Below, one piece after another: positions 1 through 7,175 of a stretch of DNA of 34,962 nucleotides; the stretch's first letter is position 1, and the number at the start of each line of letters is the position of its first letter. Below the pieces are notes generated by a model. It searched no databases, was not told where the DNA came from, and saw only the letters and a list, made by a program, of their open reading frames with translations. A program made the position numbers and the translations under genes. Source of the stretch: Actinomyces ruminis (GTDB taxonomy: Bacteria > Actinomycetota > Actinomycetes > Actinomycetales > Actinomycetaceae); the NCBI RefSeq assembly GCF_002154335.2, contig NZ_MTPX02000037.1, forward strand, positions 1-34,962, written 5' to 3'.

Positions 1-886
1 GTAGCCTGTCCACGGGATCATCCCCGCTCGCGCGGGTCGACGATGGCTGCCGCCAGGTCCGCTGGCCTGAGTAGGATCATCCCCGCTCGCGCGGGTCGAC
101 TATGCGTTGTCGCTACCGGCCCGGTCTAGCGCCGGATCATCCCCGCTCGCGCGGGTCGACCGGTCGTCCTAACGCTCGCCGCCGGGGAGGAGGGGATCAT
201 CCCCGCTCGCGCGGGTCGACCGTCAGTGACCACCCTGGCGTTCGACCCGTCCAGGATCATCCCCGCTCGCGCGGGTCGACCGGCTTGACGTGTAGGGCAT
301 GGTCATGCCATAGGGATCATCCCCGCTCGCGCGGGGTCGACACCGGCGCTCCCAGTAATACACGTCCCCATCGAGGATCATCCCCGCTCGCGCGGGGTCG
401 ACTGTTGTTGTTGTTGTTGTTCGCGCTTTGCCGGATCATCCCCGCTCGCGCGGGGTCGACTGCGCGCCCGACACTCCTTGCGCGCATCACATCGGATCAT
501 CCCCGCTCGCGCGGGGTCGACCCCGGCCTACCTAGTGGCTCTACTCTGTGGAAGGGATCATCCCCGCTCGCGCGGGGTCGACTCGTTGTCGTTGTTGTTG
601 TCGTCGTCGTTGTTGGGATCATCCCCGCTCGCGCGGGGTCGACAGCACTTGATTGACGCCTTGGAGAGGCACGTGCGGATCATCCCCGCTCGCGCGGGTC
701 GACTGGCGCTCCGCAGTCGTGACTTCTTCCCAGCTGGGATCATCCCCGCTCGCGCGGGGTCGACTCGTCGTCGTTGTTGTTGTCGTCGTCGTTGTTGGGA
801 TCATCCCCGCTCGCGCGGGGTCGACCGTGCCCTACCCGCTTACGGCCTACCCAATGGGGGATCATCCCCGCTCGCGCGGGGTCGAC
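1..886 (-). CRISPR. Type I-E CRISPR array, 15 repeats visible, continues beyond the left edge
   Basis: Fifteen repeats begin at 15, 74, 134, 194, 254, 314, 375, 433, 494, 555, 616, 677, 737, 798 and 859, separated by 14 complete spacers; bases 1-14 are the end of another spacer. Spacers are 33 nt, except 32 nt at 42-73 and 30 nt at 403-432. Read on the minus strand, the repeat starts GTCGAC, has a CCCCGC/GCGGGG stem around a GCGA loop, and ends ATGATCC, as in actinobacterial I-E repeats. Transcription should run right to left, so the repeat at 859-886 is leader-proximal. Nine repeats are 28 nt; the five most distal and the one at 677 are 27 nt, having lost one base of the GGGG run on the plus strand. 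Three spacers (403-432, 583-615, 765-797) consist wholly or largely of TTG/TCG triplets. Confidence 0.98.
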
Positions 887-942
887 ACTTGTAGATCCTT
901 GGAATCCCAACGGCGCGACAGCAGACTCTACACCGGATTCCT
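887..942 (-). promoter_or_regulatory. Presumed CRISPR leader
   Basis: Only 56 bases separate the cas2 stop codon from the first repeat. By position this is the leader, where the array promoter and integration signals would lie, and it may extend into the 3' end of cas2. No convincing -10/-35 pair is visible, so the call rests on location and array orientation alone. Confidence 0.45.
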
Positions 943-1335
943 TTACTGCTGACCTAGCGCCCGCTCCGCCGAGTTGCGGAAGCGACGCCGTCGAGCAGCA
1001 ATCGACCATGATTCCTTAGCGGGCTTCACGGCACCGGGAATTGGCGTCGTTCCCTCAATCTGCCGGTATGGGGTACGCATCACTATGCAGCCCTCGATAT
1101 CGACAGGGTCGCGGTCGTGGCCGAGCGAAGCGATTTCGAAGTGCTGCTCAGAGCGAGTGGACCAGATGAGCAAGGCGCGCCCATCACCAATGTACGCCCT
1201 GACGAGCTCCCACAGCTGTTCGCGCACCCGGGCAGACAGATGCCCGACGAATACGCCTGGAGTCACCTCTAGCAGCCAGCGCGTCATGGCGCCCCGCAGA
1301 GACGCGGGTGAGGCCGAAAGAATCAGCACTACCAT
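943..1335 (-). CDS. cas2: CRISPR-associated endoribonuclease Cas2, type I-E
   Basis: Cas2e forms the integration complex with Cas1 that inserts new spacers beside the leader. The 130-residue product opens MVVLILSASPASLRG and has the I-E pattern of a ferredoxin-like core followed by an ESWSIAARRRRFR tail. I chose the ATG at 1335, which overlaps the cas1 stop by 7 nt, because the longer frame adds 21 residues that do not fit the family start. It is the last cas gene and ends 57 nt before the first repeat. No frame damage is seen. Confidence 0.93.
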   Translation of the reverse strand: MVVLILSASPASLRGAMTRWLLEVTPGVFVGHLSARVREQLWELVRAYIGDGRALLIWSTRSEQHFEIASLGHDRDPVDIEGCIVMRTPYRQIEGTTPIPGAVKPAKESWSIAARRRRFRNSAERALGQQ

Positions 1336-2267
1336 CCGCCCGCATCCTCTTCCGAGTAGTTCGCCCCTCCGGCGACTACGCGTCGCTGGTAGTCCCATAA
1401 AGACACCACGTTGACGCTCAGGTCGTCCTGCTCCTCGGCGCCAAGCAGGCTACAGATGTCCTTGACGGCGCGCTCGATAACTTGCAACTCGAACACCTTG
1501 TCCCGTACTCGGCGCCTAGTGGTACCTGTCAGGTCCTCCATGCCCTCTGCGACTACGTCGAAAGCCATTGGAATTGTAGTTTCCGCCTTGTAGAGATCGG
1601 CGACGTCGTACACGAAAGAACGCTCGTGCCCGGTATGTACAAAGCCCAAGCCGGGCGAACATCCCAGCGAAACAATGACTCCGTGCACTACCCCGTAAAG
1701 TGCTGCATGGGCGGCGGAAAGCGCTTGGTTGATCGGATCTGACGCCTCGAAGTCGTCGGGCCGGTAGTCGCGGCGGGTCCACGGAACGCCGGTCCTGCGT
1801 GAGTTCTCCCGGTATATTTCGCGCACGCGGGCGCCCTCTCGACCTCGCAGCTGCTGCATGGTGAGGCCGCTGACATCCTCGCCGTGGAAGCGCATGCAGT
1901 ACATTTCGCGGGCTACCCGCAGACGCTTTTGTGGCGAGGAGACTCGGGCCGCCTGTTCCTCCAGCAAGCGGGTTGAAGTGGCCAGCGAGCGTCCATGTGC
2001 GTAGTAGCGCACGCCCCGTTCTCCCACCCAGACGGCGGTCGTTCCGCACTCGCCCAGCAGACACATGGCCTGGTGGCTCACCGAGGTTCCGGGGCCCAAA
2101 AGCACCGCGATCAGCGAGGCTGCCGGGACCCGGACAGTGCCCTGGTCGTTGCGTGCAGTAAGCGCTCCGTCCTCGCGGTGCACCACACAATGCTCCACAT
2201 AGAGGAACGTCATGCGATCCTGCACACGCGGGAGCGCCGTCACGGGAACCGGCAGCATTCGGCCCAT
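1329..2267 (-). CDS. cas1: CRISPR-associated endonuclease/integrase Cas1, type I-E
   Basis: Cas1 is the metal-dependent integrase of spacer acquisition. The 312-residue protein carries the family's catalytic positions: E144 in RGREGARVR, H211 in GFVHTGHERS, and D221 and D224 in VYDVADLYK. These line up with E141, H208, D218 and D221 of the E. coli protein. It starts 3 nt after cas6e ends and overlaps cas2 by 7 nt, so the genes are probably translationally coupled. Length and motifs indicate an intact adaptation enzyme. Confidence 0.96.
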   Translation of the reverse strand: MGRMLPVPVTALPRVQDRMTFLYVEHCVVHREDGALTARNDQGTVRVPAASLIAVLLGPGTSVSHQAMCLLGECGTTAVWVGERGVRYYAHGRSLATSTRLLEEQAARVSSPQKRLRVAREMYCMRFHGEDVSGLTMQQLRGREGARVREIYRENSRRTGVPWTRRDYRPDDFEASDPINQALSAAHAALYGVVHGVIVSLGCSPGLGFVHTGHERSFVYDVADLYKAETTIPMAFDVVAEGMEDLTGTTRRRVRDKVFELQVIERAVKDICSLLGAEEQDDLSVNVVSLWDYQRRVVAGGANYSEEDAGGW

Positions 2268-2270
2268 GGG

Positions 2271-2957
2271 CTAGCCCCGCTTCACTCTGGCTAGAGTCAT
2301 GAGGCCACACCCATATGCCTTTGAGCGCCCGATACCTGCCACTAACGCGTGACGGAGCTTGTCCGGATCCGTCACGTGCAGAACGCCTTCATAGACGGTC
2401 CGGTTGATCGTGACTCGGTCGCGCACTTCGGTGTCAGGTCGTTGGCGGTTGAAGACTGGGCGTTCTCGGCGGACGACGACGACAGAGCGCGTCGCTTCGG
2501 CATCGTCCGCCGCTTCGGTGGGAACGACCTCGAAGCCGTATTCGAGGGTGCGGCTTATCAACCACTGGCGTTGCTGCTCGACGGTGACGTGGCCGTACCG
2601 CTTTCCGCGTTTGCCGGGCCCCTGCGCGACCGAACGTGAGGGATTGGCGGCCAGCCGGAACGCCCACAGTTGGCCGGTGTCCAGCTGATTCAGGAACGGC
2701 GAGTAGTCGAGAGACCGGGCCTGCGAATCGTGAACGCCGACGTCGGAAACGATCTGTGTACAGTCGGGTTCCGAGGGGGTGAGCAAGTAGAGAGAGGTAC
2801 TTGCTCCGGGATCCACTCGCCACAGGACTCTGCCTACGCCGTCCCCAGTGTCTTCTCCCGCCGCCTTCATGACGACGGCGTGCATTACCTGCGGCGAGCC
2901 CAGGTACTTGCGAGCAAGGCGCCGGGACGGATCGAGGTCAATCTTCGTTAGGAACAC
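2271..2957 (-). CDS. cas6e: CRISPR RNA endoribonuclease Cas6e
   Basis: Cas6e cuts pre-crRNA at the base of the repeat hairpin and stays bound as the head of Cascade. The 228-residue product has the likely catalytic His26 (SPQVMHAVVM) in the place of E. coli His20, and the C-terminal glycine-rich loop GIGRSKAYGCGLMTLAR typical of Cas6 proteins. It overlaps cas5e by 10 nt. The same enzyme would be expected to process the crRNA-like RNA proposed at 10557-10632, because both pseudo-repeats there keep the six-pair stem. Confidence 0.95.
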   Translation of the reverse strand: MFLTKIDLDPSRRLARKYLGSPQVMHAVVMKAAGEDTGDGVGRVLWRVDPGASTSLYLLTPSEPDCTQIVSDVGVHDSQARSLDYSPFLNQLDTGQLWAFRLAANPSRSVAQGPGKRGKRYGHVTVEQQRQWLISRTLEYGFEVVPTEAADDAEATRSVVVVRRERPVFNRQRPDTEVRDRVTINRTVYEGVLHVTDPDKLRHALVAGIGRSKAYGCGLMTLARVKRG

Positions 2958-3685
2958 TGCGCGGCCTCCTCCACATCGGCCATCGGATCGTGGGTATCCG
3001 CGGATGAAGACGGCTCATCCGCGGGCGCGGTCACCTGTACTTCCAGCCGCTCTACTTGGCGGAACCCGTACTCGCGACGGCGCGGATCGAAGGACATCGG
3101 AACATCACGACTTCCACGGAGAGCGCCCGTGTGCGCATCGTCGGGCACGGCATCCCGGTCCAGGAGCAACTCGGCGTTGAAAGCCGAGTCCCGACGACGG
3201 CGACGGAACCACGGTGAGGCCAACCATGGTTCCTCCTTGAGCGCATCATAGAGCGGCGCGTCGCGCAGCCCGAGTGACACTGGCTGCGTCGGCGGGCACG
3301 AGCGTCTGCCCAGGTACAGGGGGAAGACGGGGTGCTTGACCGCCTCGTCTAGCCCCTGAAGGAGTGCATAGTCTCCCTCGATCCCGGCCAGGAATACGGC
3401 GTCTGTGAGGTAGTAGCGCTCCGACAGTGGCATGGAGTCCTTGCCGTCGAGCGATCGGGCGGTGTGAAAGTCGCGAATCACGGTGCCGGGCTGGTCCTTG
3501 CGGACGCCGAAGCGGAGCTTCAGCAGATCCTCGATCGGATCCGTCCGCCGTCGTCCTACCGCGGAGGCGAGCATGCCGATCACTCCGCTCTTGGTGGGGG
3601 CAAGTTCCGTGGCGCGAACGGTGAACCGTGACTTCACCCCCCACGCCTGCATCGGGCCCGCAAGTCGTAGCAGGAGAACAGCCAT
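2948..3685 (-). CDS. cas5e: Cascade subunit Cas5e
   Basis: Cas5e caps the 5' handle of the crRNA in Cascade. The 245-residue protein opens with MAVLLLRLAGPMQAWGVKSR, followed by the family's TKSGVIGMLASAVGRRR segment, and has the FDPRRREYGFRQVERLEV strand near the C-terminus. Its ATG shares one base with the cas7e stop (TGATG), so translation is probably coupled. The last 30 residues (APADEPSSSADTHDPM...) are polar and low complexity, and look like a disordered tail. Confidence 0.94.
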   Translation of the reverse strand: MAVLLLRLAGPMQAWGVKSRFTVRATELAPTKSGVIGMLASAVGRRRTDPIEDLLKLRFGVRKDQPGTVIRDFHTARSLDGKDSMPLSERYYLTDAVFLAGIEGDYALLQGLDEAVKHPVFPLYLGRRSCPPTQPVSLGLRDAPLYDALKEEPWLASPWFRRRRRDSAFNAELLLDRDAVPDDAHTGALRGSRDVPMSFDPRRREYGFRQVERLEVQVTAPADEPSSSADTHDPMADVEEAAQCS

Positions 3686-4812
3686 CAGGCCTGCTCCTCA
3701 TTGGCCACGCGTGCCGCCACAGTCTCCCGCAGGCGGCCGGACAGATCCGCGAAGGAGACCCGCTCACCCAAGGACGCAACGGCGTCGGAGTCCTTCAGGG
3801 AGACGACGAAGCTCGCTAGGGGGCGTAGGCCGTAGGTGTTTTCCACCGCGCGCGCGTGCTCCGCCAGCGCCTCGATAGAGCGACCAAGGTAGCCGTGAAT
3901 CTCGTCGGTGCGTACGGGCTGCTCGAACGCACCCACCAGCGAGACCGGCTGGTCATCCCGCACGGAGACGACGATCGCCTCGGGCACGGTCCGGTTGGCG
4001 AAGGTGTTCTGCTTTCCGGTGGGCATGGATAGGCAGAAACCCTTTACGAATACTTCGAGTGCGCGCAGCGCGGCATCGGTGTTGCCCAGGTTCTCGGCGA
4101 GTAGGTCGCAGTTGACGGTGGCGTAGCGGTACATCGTTGCCGAGGAGAACTCGACCGTCCCCATCATGCCCGCGCCGGCGTCCTCCTCTTCGGTGCGCGA
4201 CTTCGCGTCGTCGACGGCGGTGAAGAAGTCATATTCGTTCTCGGCGGCGTGGGTGGAGATCGCGTGCGCTACCTGGCAGGCGGCGTCGACGTTTAGGTCG
4301 GTGTCATCCGCGACCATGCGGCCAAACAAGGAAACGTCGACGGCGTGGGCCTCCTTGAAGATCTTCTTGACCTCCTTGGCATCAACCTTCTCGCCGCTCC
4401 GAGCGGCAGCTATGGCGAGTCCGGCCAATCGCGCGACCTGACTCGTTGAGAGGAACAGGAGGTAACCGGATTCCTGCGGAGCGTCTTTCTTACCGCGGGG
4501 AGGGGAGAGCTTGATCTTGGCTGCTTTGAATACCTCCTCGGCCAGTGTGGGGGCGGAGTCGGCGAGGTCGGTGGCCTCATCCGCGATCTTGTTTGCCAGC
4601 AGTTCGACGACACGCTTGGTGCGAATGCCGACATCAGAGGCGTCCAGGAGCTCGTTGAAGTACAGGCGTGTGGCCCGCTTCCACGACTGGCTGGATACCC
4701 GCAGGCGGCGTACCCCGCCGTAGAAGGCGGATTTGGGGGAGCCGGAGTCATCGCGGTTGACGCAGGACGGCGGCAGGTTCTGGATGATGTGGAGGTCGAC
4801 GTAGGTGTTCAT
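3685..4812 (-). CDS. cas7e: Cascade backbone subunit Cas7e
   Basis: Cas7e forms the six-copy backbone that holds the crRNA spacer. I place the start at the ATG at 4812, giving MNTYVDLHIIQNLPPSCVNRDD, the standard Cas7e opening, with a GGAGA Shine-Dalgarno just upstream. The longer open frame to 4971 would add 53 proline-rich residues that do not belong. The 375-residue product has the conserved VSSQSWKRATR segment and the thumb-region MPTGKQNTFANRTVPEA segment. A 76-nt gap separates it from cse2, the only sizeable gap inside the operon. Confidence 0.95.
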   Translation of the reverse strand: MNTYVDLHIIQNLPPSCVNRDDSGSPKSAFYGGVRRLRVSSQSWKRATRLYFNELLDASDVGIRTKRVVELLANKIADEATDLADSAPTLAEEVFKAAKIKLSPPRGKKDAPQESGYLLFLSTSQVARLAGLAIAAARSGEKVDAKEVKKIFKEAHAVDVSLFGRMVADDTDLNVDAACQVAHAISTHAAENEYDFFTAVDDAKSRTEEEDAGAGMMGTVEFSSATMYRYATVNCDLLAENLGNTDAALRALEVFVKGFCLSMPTGKQNTFANRTVPEAIVVSVRDDQPVSLVGAFEQPVRTDEIHGYLGRSIEALAEHARAVENTYGLRPLASFVVSLKDSDAVASLGERVSFADLSGRLRETVAARVANEEQA

Positions 4813-4888
4813 TTCAGTTCTCCGGGGTTGAAGGGGCGGGTAGGAAGTCGGTGGAAGCGAAGGTCGCTGGCTCGGATGCCGAGGCGGT

Positions 4889-5521
4889 CTAATCGGTGGC
4901 AGAGATCCGTCCGTATTGGCGGGACCACCGCAGCCGGACATCCTTGGTACCTCCTGGACGTTGGAAATCAACTAAGTCATCGGCGAGCATGGCGTGATCC
5001 AAGGGGATGCGTCGGGCGCGCAACTGCGAAATGAAACTTCGCAGATGATGGCGTAGCTCATTGACGGTTGTGGAAGTAACCAGGGCGTTGAACCGTGCAC
5101 GCGCGGAAGGGTTCTCCTGGTCGCGCGGACCGATTAAATCCCGGGCTGCTTGGCCAAGGCCGACTCCGGGCTGGAACATGCCCTCGTTCCGCGACTGTTG
5201 GTGCACGGCATACAGGGTCATGGCCGTGTGCACGGCGAACTCTTCCCGGGTCGGAGTGTCTCCGGCCCCGGAAACGACGGGTACGGCGGTCAACGACCAG
5301 ACCTCGGGAAGATCCCCGGGAGCTCGACTTGCTGCCTTGCGCAGGGCAGCAACGTCGGCGCGCCCCTGAGACTCATTGCGCAGGTAGCGGGCCTGGAGGC
5401 CATTCTTCCCGCCCAGGCGCCTATCCACGAGTTGCCCGGCATCCTTTAGCCTGCGTCTCGGGTTTTGCGGCGGTGCTGTGCTTTGGGGCTCTGTGGGAGC
5501 GTCGGAATCTGGCTGCGTCAT
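4889..5521 (-). CDS. cse2: Cascade small subunit Cse2 (CasB)
   Basis: Cse2 is the helical small subunit that forms a dimer along the Cascade belly and stabilises the R-loop. The 210-residue product has the family's central WSLTAVPVV, FAVHTAMTLYAVHQQSRNEGMF and RFNALVTSTTVNELRHHLRSFISQLRARRIPLDHAMLADDL segments, the last with the typical pattern of basic helices. Its ATG overlaps the stop of cse1 by 4 nt (ATGA). The N-terminal 25 residues are rich in P, Q and S and probably disordered. Confidence 0.93.
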   Translation of the reverse strand: MTQPDSDAPTEPQSTAPPQNPRRRLKDAGQLVDRRLGGKNGLQARYLRNESQGRADVAALRKAASRAPGDLPEVWSLTAVPVVSGAGDTPTREEFAVHTAMTLYAVHQQSRNEGMFQPGVGLGQAARDLIGPRDQENPSARARFNALVTSTTVNELRHHLRSFISQLRARRIPLDHAMLADDLVDFQRPGGTKDVRLRWSRQYGRISATD

Positions 5522-7175
5522 GCAACTGTCCTCTCTTCTTCATTGTTGGGCGCATCTTCGCTATTGGGCGGAGAGATGATCTTGTTGAGCGCTGCACGGA
5601 AGAAGACCAGCGCACGGCTGACGTCCATGCGTCCCGTTCCCTCGCCCCGACCGGCGAAGGCCGTGTACGGTGCTGCGGAAGCGAGTGCGTCCTGCTGCCG
5701 CCAGGCCTCGGACCGCAGGAGAGCCTGCCATTGCTCGCGCCCCTTCGCCGGGGCGATCTCTGCCAGGGAAGCGAGCCAGCGGGGGAACTCCTCATCAATC
5801 ACCTGGTAGAAGGCGCTGCTGGCACGATCACGAGCCGCCGACGCCGTATCCGGCTGCCGCCACTGGCGCGGTCTAGATTTGCGGCGAGGTTGCGCAGCGC
5901 ACCGGCCACCTGCTCGGTCTGCTCCATGGCGTCCCGGACCACGGCGACCAGGCGCGTTTCTTCGGGGTCGAGCAGCTTTGCCGGCAGCACCAGGGTGTCA
6001 TCGACCAGTTCGGAGACCACGGCTTCTTGCGCGCCATACTCGATGCCGGTGGCGTGCAATGGTATGAGACCCGATTTTGGAACCATCTCGTCCCGCATGA
6101 GGCGCTGGTAGAAGCCGACCACACCGGGCGGCATAAACCTGGTCACGTCTCCTGCACCCTTGACCGTCAGTGAGGGACTTAGCTGCGCGATCAGTGAGGA
6201 CAAGCCTCGCCAGAAGGCCCGGTCCGTCGGCAACTTACGCGGCATGTAGACGGGTGCTTTGCGTTTCTTGGTCTGCGGGTCGGAGAAGCGCCACGCTGTC
6301 ATGGGTTCAACGGAGAACCGATTTTGTGGGGTGGCTTTGTCCCCATTCCCAAGAAACAGTCCGGTCACCGAGTCATCGTCGCCGTGCAGCAGGACGCGTC
6401 GCGTCTGCCACGTGTAGCAGGAGACCGGGCCGGTCGGTTCCAGCGTCAGCGAACCCGCCGGGCTATCGGGGTCTTTCTCCCACGGGGCGAGGTCTAACTC
6501 CGGATCAACATCGCGTAGTCCGGGTACCTCTTCGCAGACCACGGTGTTGAGCAGCAGCGTGCGCTCCAGGTTGTCGCCAGTCACAGCTACGGCGCCGATC
6601 TGTCCGGTCCACCCCGGACCGATCGGGTAGCCCTTGCCGTTCTTAACCTGCGGATCGCCGACGGCGCCGGAGCGAATCCCTGCAGGGTCGTATGCGTGGA
6701 CGTGGACCAGCCACCTCGCGGCTTCCGCCCAGCCGATGGAGTCCAGGCCCTCGGCGATGCGAGTGGTGAAGAAGGGATTGCCGTTGGGCACGTCCACAAT
6801 CAAGGATTCCAGCCCTGAGACCTTGCCCGAAGCCGAGTGAATCCCGGCCACTTGAAAGAATGGCTGCTCGGGGTCGCGTAGGTCGAATCGGTCCCGGAAG
6901 CGCTCGAGATAGACGGCTGCGTCTGTTCCGAGCCTGCCTGGCTCTTCCCAGTATTCCTCCCACGTGTCCAGATCCTCGGGGCCGCCCATGGCGCGGTGGC
7001 AGATGGCCAGGAGCAGACGCAGAATCGCCATGTCCTGACTGGCGATCTCGCCGTGGATGCCCTCTATACTCGCCGCGTTGTAAAAAAGGGCGAGGAGAGA
7101 GACCTCATCGGGTGCGCCGTCGAGTCGGGTCACCCTGATCCAGGGCTCGTCGAGAAGATTGAAGCTTGCTGTCAT
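5518..7175 (-). CDS. cse1: Cascade large subunit Cse1 (CasA), frame broken once in this sequence
   Basis: Cse1 recognises the PAM, opens the target and recruits Cas3. The frame from ATG 7175 (MTASFNLLDEPWI, the family signature) has a strong AAAGGAGG site upstream and runs 458 codons to a stop at 5799. The C-terminal helical bundle continues in another frame (FYQVIDEEFPRWLASL... to 5518). The two join if one base is added near 5852, in a GGCAGCCGG stretch, giving about 552 residues, the normal length. As written, the C-terminal four-helix bundle that contacts Cse2 is lost. The gene overlaps both cas3 and cse2 by 4 nt. I favour a sequencing error: the C-terminal part is well conserved and ten other single-base losses occur in the window. 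Confidence 0.93.

Noticed and set aside
1..886. Self-targeting spacers within the window
   Set aside because: I saw no spacer matching another part of this window by eye, but could not run a search; no claim is made.
102..952. Open frames through the CRISPR array, some with runs of valine or threonine
   Set aside because: They are translations of repeats and triplet spacers; the periodic repeat structure explains them fully.
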